Assembly (NCBI GenBank): GCA_023079485.1
Contig: CM041084.1
Location: forward strand, 15,218,609 to 15,282,608
Direction of reading: 5' to 3'
DNA: 64,000 bases
Source: Archilochus colubris
Taxonomy: Eukaryota; Chordata; Aves; Apodiformes; Trochilidae
A model generated the notes under the pieces. It saw nothing but the letters and a program-made list of their open reading frames with translations, was not told the origin of the DNA and searched no databases. Each line of letters begins with the position of its first letter. Position 1 is the stretch's first letter. Of this stretch, positions 13,301 through 24,519 are shown in pieces. The translations under genes and the position numbers were made by a program.

Positions 13301-15780
13301 TATATGAGCAAGTGAGATGTGAGTGATCTGTACCACCCACAAGCAGCACTGAACCTCTCCCTAATTACTCTCCCTACTCACCATAATGGATTACTTTTTC
13401 ACTCAAGACCACAATAATAAATTAAATAAAACACAAACCCCAAACTAAATCAGCAAACCACAAGGAAGCAAGGAACTCTAATTCCTCACCAATCAGTCTC
13501 CACTAAATTAATTACTGCAATAAAGCACAAAGCCTATCTTAAATTTCTAATGCCATCCTTCTCAGGTACATACAAAGTAAGTGTATTTCATTCTTTGGTT
13601 CCAGTCTTCTTTGTAATCAAACCACACATTATAGTGTGCTTGCAATTAAAAGACCTAATAGGGTATTTCTGTGCATGAATGGCAGGGTGAAGTTTCATCT
13701 TTCAAAGAAGTTCTCTGTAACAAGCATTTTACATGTGGATATACACTCAGCTCTTTCACAAAATAATTACTATCACAATTATTTGCCACAGAGGAACTAG
13801 GAAAACAAATCTTCTAATAGCTTATCCCTGACTTTATTATAACTGTACACAGATAAAGTTTTTAAAAAAAAATTTAGGAGGTACATCTACACCAAAGCTT
13901 ACTTGCCATAATAAAGATTTCCCTACCATGTAGATCTCCTGACAGCCATGTCCCAACAGGCTCCAAATCGTTTATACACATACCAAGTATTGTTCAAAGC
14001 AGACTTGCTTTAAGCAAGATTAAATACCTGTTCAGTTTGAGCTGTCCCAATGCCAGCATAAACTACACCAAACTAGTTCAGACAGTTATCCCGCCAGGCA
14101 CCAATGGCCTTTGAAACTCCCAGCACCCCAGAATCTGCTGCTTCTGGGAATTATGCCAGAAGCTGTGGGATAGCTCTCCACAGAGGACATTACAAATTAA
14201 ATATTTTAGAAGTGTGCTTGTGTTTACATGGAGCAAGGCTGCAACAGTTCAGCATATGAGTCAGCGTGGTTTGCAGCCATACTGAGCAGTGCAGTTGGGA
14301 ACTATAAATTTTCTAGGGAAACAAAAGAAGGTGAAGTGATTCCCCCAGGGGAATACAGAATGGCTGCACCTAGCAGGAACTAATACTCACCTGAAGACAG
14401 GAATTTTGTTTAGAACTTCACTGCTGAAAAGCCTGTAATTTTCCTGTGGTCGTTGCAGAGGTTTCTGCACAGCACACACATTTTAGTCCTGCCTATATCA
14501 GATTTTAGCCATGTTATCATGGATAGCTAAGCTTACAGGCATGTACATCCACACTAGGATATAGTTCTTAAGACTTCTGATCACGCTTTACTCCTTTAAA
14601 CTGAAAGTTGAAGTGTTTTTCCTATCAATTTGGCAAAAAGAATTTTTGAATACATCTCACTTAATCCAATAAAAGCCAACAAAGTCTTCAGACAGGTAAG
14701 CAAAACAACAGAAAAAGAGTGACCTACCCTAGCGCATCTAACCATGCTGTCACCTATGGCCAGATGAACCTAGGGACCAAGACAAGACCCTTTTATCGAG
14801 GTCACAAGACAGAGGAAAACGGGATGACATCTCAAGTCCCTGAATGTCCCACCAGGGAAGAACTTCTCATGGCAGGAGCAGCTTTCAGGCCTGTGTTTCG
14901 GGAGCTGAGTACATCACCACTATTCCTTTCTCAACAGGCATCTGTCTCATGGAGGCTTGATGCAGACCATGAAGAAATCAGGACTGAAAACACAGGCTGG
15001 ATGGAGCCCTACTGGTTACACAGGACAGCAGACAGAGCCAGGACAGCACATCCTCAACTTGAACTTTGAAACTTTCAGATCAGAGGTAATGACACCTCAA
15101 TGCAGAATACACACAGTTCTGTTCTAAACCTCATTATCCACATGAAAGAGTCAAAAGAGGCTTCTATTTTCAAATGGCTTTTGTTTCCATTTTGAACACA
15201 AGACATTAAGATAATTACAGGCTGAGAACATTTTTCAGTATTTTATATTTTGGTTACTCTTAAATAAACACACTTGCTGTGATAAAAATAACCAGACTTG
15301 TTCAGAACAACTTTTACAGGTTATCAGACTGATTGTTTGCACACTCAAAAGAACTACTGCATATCTACCGGGATAAGAGTACTGACTTTCTGCACATGAT
15401 GCTGAGCTAAAATCAGTCTATGACAACACTAACAACTGTCAAAGACATCCCCTACCAAAACTAAATGAACAACTTTCACCTCCTAATTGCTTCCCAGGCC
15501 TCATGCTGCTGCCCCTGACAAGCAATAAACTTGAAGTTCACTCAAATCTTCACAAGACCACTTCAGTCTTAAGAGAGACAGTCATAATCTACATTCATGT
15601 GCAGACTTATTAAGAAGCATTATTGCTAAAATGGATACAAAGGTGTCATTAAGTAGTTAACTCTACAGCACTGAGTGTCCATGTAAAACCCTACTGCACT
15701 CAGAACCACCAGCACATCCTACTCGGTTTTCCCTATTAATTGCAATTATTCATTGTTCCACCTCTTTCTAACCATCTAAT
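10370..15780. other. Non-coding stretch, no gene seen
   Basis: AT-rich sequence without a recognisable exon. The longest open frame (116 codons, + strand, 14719-15069) is unlike any family I know and ends without a clear donor. It is probably chance. No interspersed repeat was recognised. The + strand stays A-rich, as in the rest of the left arm. Confidence 0.5.
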
Positions 15781-16611
15781 TGTTTGGGGAAGTTCAGGAA
15801 CCAAGTCAGGGCAAACTGCAATCCCACTGCTGACTCATTTAAGCCAAAGAAGGTAAGAGCCCAACTCCTCCAACAGAGCCATTTGAGCTGTGGGTTTGCT
15901 CTGTCCCTGCATCAGCAAACAAGTACCCTGTTGATTTTGTCAGCCTTCTCCAGTACCCCGCTGTGCTGTACCCACCCAGGATCACGAAGTCCCTTTTTCT
16001 TTACGCCACACGTGCACGCTGCTGCCGATGCCTTTCCCCCACCCCCCAACTCCTCTCCAGCTGAGAGACAAAACTCCAAAAATTTCACGGCCCCGCTTCA
16101 TAGCGGCCCTTGCTCCCTTGCAATGAGCGAGCACCCTCTGCCGCGCCTGCAGCTCACTGCTCCGCCGGCTGCGGGGACGGCCCCGCACAGCGCCCGCCGC
16201 CCTGACCCGCGCTCCCCGCAGCGCGCCCGCCCCGGCACGGAGCCGAAGGGCCCCCCCACCGCCCGGCCCTTGCTGCCGCCCGGCCCCCAGGCTCTGCCCG
16301 GCAGCAGCAGGTGCTCCTGCAGCCCGTGCGGGGACCAAAGAGAGGGCAGGAGCCCTCCGTGCTCCACATGTTGCTGCGCCGAGGAGAAAGCCCAGAGCCG
16401 AGTGACAGCTCGGCCCCAGGCAGGGGGGGGAGAAGGGAGAAAGCGGGGAAGTTTCGTGCGGCACCTTCGAGACGGAAACCCGCGCCCCGGACGGGCGAGG
16501 AAGCCGAGACGCCTCGTCGGAGCCGGCGGCCGTGCCCTGGGGGCAGCGCCCGCACCGATCCCGCGCAGGTTTCCCTCCCGTGAGGAAGGGGCGGCGATCG
16601 CGGCCGCCCCC

Positions 16612-16620
16612 ACTCACCTC
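16612..16620 (-). promoter_or_regulatory. Consensus splice donor
   Basis: On the minus strand the nine bases read GAG|GTGAGT, with the exon ending at 16618 and the intron GT at 16617-16616. It matches the vertebrate donor consensus at every intron position. Chance matches occur, but one lying within a CpG island next to an AT-rich putative intron is a good candidate. Confidence 0.6.
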
Positions 16621-16800
16621 ACAGCCGGCAGCTCGAGGGCAGCCACAGCCTCCGCCGGCCTCCGTCCGACAGACCGACCGACCGCCCCTCCGACCGGCCG
16701 GCGGGGCGGAGTGAGGCGGGGGGGAGGCGGGGGGAGGTGGCACGGCCCCCCGCGGCAGGGGGACGTCCGGGGCGAGGCGGAGCAGCGCCCGGCGGAGGAT
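16618..16800 (-). other. Putative first exon of a leftward gene (5' end not fixed)
   Basis: Read on the minus strand, the sequence ends in GCTGTGAG followed by GTGAGTGGGG. The cut after base 16618 gives AG|GTGAGT, a near-perfect U1 snRNA match, with the intron starting at 16617 and running left. It lies inside the CpG island, where a first exon is expected. The upstream limit (16800) is only a guess because no transcription start signal fixes it. No start codon in a conserved frame was recognised, so the exon may be wholly 5' untranslated. The gene cannot be named because no coding exon lies within the 16 kb of putative first intron. Confidence 0.5.
16717..16740 (+). other. G-quadruplex-capable G-runs
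   Basis: The + strand has a run of eight G, then a run of six G and a following GG, separated by AGGC and AGGT-like spacers. Four or more G-triplets sit within 24 bases, which meets the usual G4 pattern. It lies about 100 bp from the minus-strand donor, where promoter quadruplexes are common. Confidence 0.6.
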
Positions 16801-16911
16801 GGCCCCGCTCCTCAACCCCTCTCCCCTCAGCGCCCCGGCGCGCTGCGGGCGTGACGGACCCCGGAGGGCACGCGGGGAGCAGCAGCCGCGCGGCGCTACA
16901 CGGCCCCACGC

Positions 16912-16970
16912 GGGACGGGACGGGGTGGGACGGGACGAGGCGGGGCGGAGCGGGATGGGACGGGGCGGGA
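16912..16970. repeat. GGGAC/GGGGC-type GC minisatellite
   Basis: The segment is a degenerate tandem of five- to six-base units such as GGGAC, GGGGT, GGGGC and GGGAT within the CpG island. It yields a spurious Gly/Asp/Arg-rich peptide on one strand and Pro/Ser/Arg-rich on the other. Several units form GC boxes able to bind Sp1-type factors. Confidence 0.85.
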
Positions 16971-16994
16971 CGCGCCCCTCGGACGCGCCCCTCG
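16969..16994. repeat. 13-bp perfect tandem duplication
   Basis: GACGCGCCCCTCG occurs at 16969-16981 and again immediately at 16982-16994 with no mismatch. It directly follows the GGGAC minisatellite in the CpG island. Confidence 0.9.
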
Positions 16995-17986
16995 CAGCGG
17001 CCCCGGCCCCGGCCCCGCCCCCGCGCCCCCCGCCCCGCTGTCCTCGGTTCCGCGCGCCTCCTGGAGGCGCTGCTCCACGCCTTAAAGGGGCCGCGCCCCG
17101 GGCGGCCGCAGGGGGCTTTGGTTCTACCCGCGGAGTCACCTGTCCGGAGTCCGTGGCTGTGGCCACCGGCGCCCTGTGAAGCCCTGAAGGAGGGACCGAG
17201 GTACCGCAGCGGCCGCAGCTCATTCTTCTCCCGCAGGGCCGCTACTGGCGGGCTCGGGGGAGAGTGCCGGATTCTGCCTCAGGCGGCGACCGTCCGGCCT
17301 CAGAGCGCCTCTTCCGAGCAAGCCCCGTGGGGAGTCGGGGATGCCGGGAGTGGAGGTACCGCAGCGCCGAGTCCCAGCACATCCATCCCTGGGAGGCCAA
17401 GTCATGGCAGATCGCCCCCAGAGTCCCAGCCCTGCCAGTCGGGGAGCGTAAGGAGGCTCCGTGCCTCGGGCTGCGGAGCCGCCGGGCACACGGGCGTGAG
17501 GGGGCCCGGGACTTGGACCTGAACCTTCCGCCTCATCGAGCCGTGCCAGCCTCTGCGGCTTATGTATTAAAGTGGGGTGGAAGGTTTTTGGGTCCCTTTA
17601 ATAGTGTCTGGTCTACAGAATACTTAATTATTTACTTAAAGGGATGGAGGCCCAGTGAGTGAGCTCCCGTGTGGCAGAGGAGCTGGGCAGGGCTCACCGG
17701 CAGTACTCCTGCCTTAGCCTGTCTTGGGGTAGCTTCTGCTTAGCAACAGTTCTGGACTGTGTTTCTCAGCAGTGTACATTCCAAGACATAGAACTTTTTT
17801 CCCTTTTTTAAGAACCTTTCCAGCAGATCACAACCAAATTGCCAGGTTTGCTACTGCTGGGCTATAGCAGATCCCCCAGGGAGAAGGCTGTCTAGAGGAA
17901 CAAGTCAATGAAAGTCCTGCTTTCTCCCTAATATTGGGACCATGAGCTAGAGAAAGCAAGGTCCGCTTTTCTTTAAAAGAACAAAC

Positions 17987-18027
17987 TTTTTTTTTTTATT
18001 TTTTTTATTTTTTTTTTTCCCCCTCAG
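17987..18027 (+). promoter_or_regulatory. Very strong splice-acceptor-like polypyrimidine tract
   Basis: About 35 bases of almost unbroken T, with single A at 17998 and 18007, run into CCCCCTCAG, with AG at 18026-18027. This is close to an ideal vertebrate 3' splice site. It lies about 470 bp right of the CpG island, so it could serve the second exon of a rightward transcript. It may equally be a plain T-rich simple repeat that happens to end in CAG. Confidence 0.4.
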
Positions 18028-18074
18028 ATGTATGTGCTTGTTTAAAACAAGGCATGGTTAGGAAGATGGAGGAA
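18028..18074 (+). other. Candidate 47-nt exon of a divergent + strand transcript
   Basis: The segment is bounded by the strong acceptor (AG at 18026-18027) and a donor-like GAA|GTAAGA with GT at 18075-18076. It begins ATGTATGTGC and reaches an in-frame TAA after five codons when read from its first ATG, so it is unlikely to be coding in that frame. If real, it would belong to a non-coding or 5' untranslated part of a transcript started in the CpG island. Possible upstream donors such as GAG|GTACCG (GT at 17201) are weaker. This is a hypothesis from splice signals only. Confidence 0.25.
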
Positions 18075-21000
18075 GTAAGATTAGGATGTTGTAGACCTCA
18101 CCTTAGTGGTGCAGCAAAGATTTTATTTGTTTACACAGTAAAAAGGAAACATAGCATTCAAATTTGCCAATACTGAAAAGCCCAGAAGGTAGAATCATCC
18201 TTTGTTTTATCTTCCTCTCAGTTCAAGCTTTTCTTTTAGACAAACATTTTGCTAAGCAAATTACGTGGAGAATTCAAGCCCTGCTTCACTTGATCAGATC
18301 TTACAAAGCAACTTGAAACATGATCACAGCACATACCATATTGAGAATTACCAAAGGGGAAATCATTTGAAGAATATGTTAAAACCTGAGAACTGAGGTA
18401 GAGAACATATGGAACTGAATGGAATAGATGCTTCTGTTCCATTTAGTTGCATATGGAAGAACAGAGCTATCTTATCTAAATCTGCCTGAAGCCTGCACAG
18501 AGAAACAGGAGAAAATATCAAGATGTGAAAGCATTGTAGGAAGGGGCAAACCTAAGAACTTTCAAATCAATACTCAACAAGTATTTCACAAAGCACACTA
18601 CAAAATATCCTTGTCTGAAAGACTACAGCAGCTTTGTGTTCTAGATGAGTTTAGAACTGAATACCGAATACTTGGCTTGAAACGTTGAGCATTACAGCTT
18701 TGTGGCAGGCAGAAGTTTCTTAATTGCAGGATAATGATGTGGTGTGGGCACATGCCTTTTGCCTAGTGGTTATGAATTACTTTGTGCAGATACATGAAAC
18801 CCACATCAAATAGAAAGCATAGATGTGTCCTTACAGTCTGAGGGAGAGATGGAGGAAAGATAGCACGAAATGCAGGCCAAACATATATGACAGTAAGGTT
18901 AAAAATCTTGGATTAAAAACGTGATGTTAAAAATATGGTTTATGCTAGTGCCTTTCAACACAATTTGTCATGTTGTCCAGCACCACTTTTTGCTTTTTCT
19001 TTCCTCAAGGGGAAAAAGAGGGAAGCACCTTCTCACTGGAATTGTCAAGTTTTAGAGGTGGAATTCTGACCCTGTAACACAGTCCTAAGAGAATTGACTT
19101 GAGGGGAGGAAAAAGTAATTGAAATGTTTAATTTGCTTTTGTTTTAATTAACATGGTACTGTCCTTATTTGTTTTCAAATATCAGAATAGTTTCCTTAAG
19201 GAATTTTTACAACTGAAAAGCTGTGGCCCATTTAGCAAGAGCTGTGTTTTCACCCTAATTCAGAACGGATGTATCTGTCTGGATTTAGCTTTTGGCTGAT
19301 TCCCTGCCATCTTCTGCAAGGGATTTTTCTCCTGCAAACTTAATCCATGATCCATATGCATGATCATTTCAAATTTACATTATGAAGGAATAAAAGATTG
19401 ATTTGAATTTCAAGAGAGGAGAAAGAGGCACAATGTATATATTGCTGAATCTTCTGTTTCCAGAAGAACCAGCAGAGAATTAAGGTTCTTAAAGAAGTAT
19501 AATTTGGGTCAGATCAACCGTCCTAATCCATGTCAGCTAAAAAGATCATTTTCCCCACTTTTTAAAAGCATTAGACACAAGCATGTTTGATTTATGATGG
19601 AAGTGAAAAACATCTGTACTTCAGGGCACAAGCAAATGCTTATTTAAACAATGGATCTCCCTGGGGTGGATATAGGAAAGAAATGGCATTCTTTTGCAAA
19701 TAATTCATTTTTTTTTACCCCATGAAGTATCTTGCTTTGTTTTGAAAAGTTCTCTGCGAAGACAATGACTCAGCCTAATATTAAGTAAGCATCCAATAAC
19801 TTCCACCTGTATGTGATGGTATGAATATGAACCAGGTTAGCACCAACAAAACACGGTTACTGTTTGCTTGCCTTAGAGTGACCCCCAAGAAATTAATTGG
19901 TCATCTCAGTCTCATTGGCAGGATACAAGTATTCACATCTTAAAAACATTTGGAACTAGTTGGCAGTCTGAGGCCTTGTCTGCACTCAGGACTAGCTCTG
20001 ATTTCAGGAATTATTTTCCCTTCTGGTACAAACTCACTGTAGGTGAAGTTGCACAAGTTGTGATTTACACTTCCATTTACGCACTATTCAGTCGCTGACA
20101 CAAGGACTCGTTCTAACTGCAGATGAGGCTGAAGGAAAGGAGCTAGTTTTTTAATAGTTACCTTTCCTGAATCAGCTCTCATGACATGCTTGAGTAGTTT
20201 ATTTAAAGTTTTCAGGAAAAAAGTGTTAAGGGTATCAGACGATGAACATCTGTAGTGTTGTTTTAAGTTCAAGCCAGCACAAGGTGGAGATTCCATTCTG
20301 TAACCAAATGCAGTGCTATGTATGTGTTGATGTGACTAGAAACAGTCTTGGAAATAATACTTAAATTTACTAGTAAACTTCTTGGGCTTCAGTAAGCCAA
20401 GTCTGTGAATGGTTATTGTGCTCGATCCTTTTAAATCCATGATCTTGAATCCAGACATCTGTACACTTATGGGACTTTCTTGCCAAACTTTGGAACTGAC
20501 CTCTGTAGCTCAGCAGAGTCAATACCCTATGACAAAGATGTACCTTACTGTACAGCCAGCCCAGTGTAAACTGCTAATGTCAACACAGAGGCCAGAGCAG
20601 AGAGACAGAAATATGTCTGTTCCTGCGAGGTTTCCACATATGGCAAAAGCATAAAAAACCCCACTAACAATCTACATTTTAGCTGGTTTTCTAAATGAAT
20701 GTATTCAACAATGTAGCAGGGTAGTAGCTTTCTCTTCCTGTGTAAGGCTATGCCAAGCTACAGTGAGGAAGCTTAGGGCCTTTTAAAAGAAGGTGTGAAA
20801 AACTCTGGGACAAGTGTAGAATTTTAGAAAAGAGCCAAAGCTTCTGTCCACCCTCAGAAGAGCAGAATGACAGAGCTCTGGCAGCAATTGCAGCCACCAC
20901 CGGTTTATTTACGAGTTCCTGGAGTCTGTCCAGAGTAATTACGGGCCTGAACTCCAGATCAGATTCACTTGACATTTGAGAAAGTCTGTGGAAAAACAGT

Positions 21001-22417
21001 AATAATAAACTGATAATAACTATCCGTCTCACAAGCAAAAAAAATAAAGAGAAGAGAAAGGGCAGGTGGGGAGAGGGAATGGCAACATAATCCCCAGAAG
21101 ATTTCCTGCTTGTCAGGAGGTACTTTAAGTATAAACTGCTATGTATTTTCTAAAAGGAGCTATGAAGAACTTTGGAGTAAGTCCTGACGAATGTCAGTGC
21201 AATTGCAATTACTGCACTGGAAAAAAAATGAAAAGGGGGGTGCAAAGGAAGCTGGGATAAATTGGGACAGCAGCTTCTTTTGGTGGAGTAGTTGGTGGCT
21301 CACATGGCACTTATCCAAACATGTTCGTCACCTAAATTATATTATCCTGAAGCTGTTGGCTTTGGAAAAAGTTATTTGAAGAAACTATGCTGTAGCATAT
21401 GATCTGTTTTCATTTTCATGCACAGTATAGAAATACACTTTTTCTACTTTACTGAAGGTCTCTGATTCTGCTTGTTCATATCGTTGGTAAAATAGGAATG
21501 AATATCATGTTAAAGATCTTTGTATTTGAAATATCTGCAGTCTTACATCAGGATTTATATTCCACTGTTCAATCCTTTCCATCTGAATCACCCCATATTA
21601 TTTTCTATTGAATTTCTGTAAGATGGCTTTAAAAGCACAACTCACAACTCTCTGGGAGTTTTCCAGAAAAAAAAAAAAATCAATTAAGATAAGATGATTA
21701 ATTCTGCTGGATGGAAAAGGCATCTTACCTGACAAGAAGGAGAGCTGACATTTAGTTTACAGTTGTCTCAAGTATTTGATTTCAGGGGATGGAATTGAAT
21801 TGCAGGTTATGAGTGAATGTTTAGTAAAGCAAGAAGAGTTAGTTAAATTTGTACTACACCTAAACAGCATATAGTGAGTTTTCCTTACCTGGGTTTCAGA
21901 ACATACCTCCTACATGCACACATTTTAAAGGAGTCCATGTATGTAAGTAGATTTCCTTGGAGGAAGCATTCCAATTTGCTGCTTCCATCAAACGACAGCA
22001 ACCAAATGTTGAGTGCCCTGGCAATCAATACTGAGCACAGTAACAGTAGACGGTGTCTGAAGGAAAAGGAATCCCGGGTGACTGAATTAATTCATTGGCC
22101 CAGAACACAGCGTCTTCAAATGTCTTGCTTTACCATGCTCAACTAAATTCTCAAGAGCACCTTACTCACAACATAGAGTGAGTTACTGCAGCTCTGAAGG
22201 ACAGAATATTGAAAAAGGATTGATCACAGCTGCAGGCAGAACAAATTCAGTTTTCAGGTATCCAGTGAATATACACTTCTTCAGGTTATGTTCCTGAGAA
22301 TCACACACATTGAAGTGGTTTAGCCTAGGTTATTCAGCCCATTCACCCTTATCTGACAAATTTTTCTGCTCAGGATCTGTACGTAGAACCAGAGTTCTGT
22401 GTTATTTAAGTTTTGGA

Positions 22418-22432
22418 TTTTTTTTTTTTTTT
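22418..22432. repeat. Poly-T run of about 15
   Basis: An uninterrupted T run on the + strand in otherwise unremarkable AT-rich DNA. No element boundary or target-site duplication was recognised around it. Confidence 0.85.
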
Positions 22433-24379
22433 GGCTTTTCATTTAACTTATTTAACCACTCTCTTTGACATTTATTTAGCACTTCAGGTCATTGTGTTAT
22501 TTCTGTATGCTTTGATACTTTCATCTATAAATATGTGTCTCATAGGCCTTGAAAAGGTGATGTTAGCAGCCTGAGGCTCTGGTGTAAGATCAATAAGGAA
22601 AGTGTAATATATAGGAATGGAATTTTAAAACTTTTTTCTTTCAGCAGATATGTGGGGGTTTTATTGCTGGTAATTTTTCTGGGCAGGATTTGAGAATGCT
22701 GACAATTGTCTGGACCAGCCACACCAGAATAGCAGCTCTGCCTAGGCTGCTGGATATCTAGAAATCCTAGACACATTCACTGTGCATTGCAGATCAGCTC
22801 CACAAAATATGCAATACTTCCACAGCATTAAACCTTCTGGCCATGTGTTGCCCAGATGAACAGCACAACCCACAGTAAACCCATTTACTGTGCAGAGTAT
22901 GATTAACTGTGTAATTGATGCACTGTACAGCTGATACCTCAACATGCTGGGCTTACAGTTATATTTTATTCTGCACATGCTCATAGACATCTACTGTGTG
23001 TTTTTTGCATGCAAATCAACTGACTACTTTTATTTATTTGTTTGCATATCTCTCAATGATAATACACTGTTACCTGGAAAAAAAAAGTCTTTATTTTTGT
23101 TTGGGATTAGTGCATAAAATTCCTCAAGACTGTTATAGTTGGTCAATTGAGGTTGCATCCAAACCACTGAGTTCAGTTCAGTGTTGAAACACAGGATCTC
23201 ACTGAATGAAGCTTTCGGCTACTGACAGTACCTGAAGAACATGAAGGAAAAAATTAAAGTCTTGGGAAACAGCCCTCAGAAAGTTGCTGACACTACTGTG
23301 TGGATTTCAGCAGAGGCAGTGAGCTGGTCTGCCACAGTTTTCTTCATGTTAGTTGGTGTGACAGTCCCCACATGGAGTTCATAGTTATTAAAATAAATAC
23401 TGCTTCTAGAATAGTATGCAGGATTATATACTCCATTCCTGAACTTTGGCTACCAGTCTCAAAGCAGATATTAAAATGTAAACATTTACCATATGAGAGG
23501 AACAAAATAATTCCATAATGACAAGAAACATTACCATTAGAAATCCCACTTTGCTGTTCATAAGAATTTTGAGAGTTATTGGCATAAAATATGCAGAGTC
23601 TGCAGTGTCCAAGAGGAACTTGATGTTGATACTCCAGAAGTATTGCCTTTCCTTGACAATACTGGACTGCACTCATGTGCATCCCAGTGACTTCAATAGG
23701 GTAAACATCTTCTGTGCAGTGATACAGTCATTTACCTGAGCTGTCACTGTGGCACAGTGAAGACTATCATCTATAATGTTAATGGCTTTGAAATACAGGT
23801 ATATACTAGGGGCATAAAAGGAATTCTTCAAGCTTCTGTGCATTGATGGCCTATGTAACTGTGGCATGAGTTTGTAGTTTATTGTTGCTTTCTGGAATAG
23901 CCCATGTGAAAAAGAGATAGAGCAAAATCAGTGTCAGTCCGTTCACATGCAGGGCTTTTCCCACATGGAAACCCCTGCAGGTTATACTTCTTGTTTTAAG
24001 TCCTTGCACTTGTGCAATTTTATTACCAGTTTTTCCAGATGCCATTCCAACTTCAATTTCCACAGAGGTGGTGCTCTGCATGGGTCGACTTGTCTTTCTA
24101 ACACTGCAAGAAGAGTGTCCAAGTTATAATCAATGATGTAAATATAAATACAAGTACTTTCACCAGTTCACTCACAAAGTGTTAACATACATTAGCCTTA
24201 ATGAAAGGTTTGTATGAATGCAAGGTGCTCACTTGCAAACATCTACAATTATAGCTTTAACTTCTTCAGTATGCACAACATTTGATTGCTTGTATGTGGG
24301 ACAATATGAGAGCAGTCTGCCCCCAGAGCCCTTTGGCTGCAGGACTTCTTGGTTGAAGAGCAAGGGTTGCTTTGCACTC

Positions 24380-24512
24380 CTGGAGTGAGTTCAGAGAAGG
24401 GCAACCAAGCTGGTAAATGGTCTGGAATAGAAGGAGAGGTTGAGGGAACTGAGATTGTTTAGTTTGGAGAAGAGGAGGAAACCTTACTGCTCTTTAGAAC
24501 TTGCAATCTTTC
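24380..24512 (+). mobile_element. CR1 LINE fragment, ORF2 remnant, sense on +
   Basis: In the frame starting at 24380 the translation runs LE*VQRRATKLVNGLE* and then continues KERLRELRLFSLEKRR. This is the familiar stretch near the end of the CR1 reverse-transcriptase polyprotein. Two in-frame stops (24386-24388 and 24428-24430) and a short deletion show it is dead. The similarity fades after about 24512, so both ends are lost. CR1 copies in birds are usually 5'-truncated; this one also lacks a recognisable 3' end. The call rests on family knowledge and was not aligned. Confidence 0.8.
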
Positions 24513-24519
24513 ACTGGGA

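Larger units (their letters stand above)
16088..17560. promoter_or_regulatory. CpG island, probable promoter (possibly bidirectional)
   Basis: Dense CpG dinucleotides and very high GC content begin sharply near 16088 and fade by about 17560, with AT-rich DNA on both sides. It contains many GC boxes (GGGCGG and CCGCCC type, for example around 16700-16740 and 17010-17040). It also has a GACC triplicate at 16672-16684, a GGGAC-type minisatellite, G-runs able to form quadruplexes, and a CACGTG E-box just outside at 16009-16014. No TATA box was recognised. CpG islands of this size normally mark housekeeping-type or developmental promoters. A consensus donor on the minus strand supports leftward transcription, and a strong acceptor at 18027 hints at rightward transcription too. 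The long open frames inside it occur in several frames on both strands and reflect scarce stop codons, not coding. Confidence 0.9.
17570..24370. other. Non-coding stretch right of the CpG island
   Basis: AT-rich DNA with no recognisable coding exon. It begins with a T-rich tract and candidate splice signals (17987-18076, listed separately) and then holds only short open frames. Poly-T (22418-22432) and short A runs occur. The + strand here looks richer in T and G than on the left of the island, which would fit rightward transcription near the island; this was judged by eye. Confidence 0.5.

Noticed and set aside
15784..17522. Long open frames (up to 413 codons) on both strands across the CpG island
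   Set aside because: They overlap in several frames on both strands, are Arg/Pro/Ala/Gly-rich and match no family. Scarce stop codons in CpG-rich DNA explain them.
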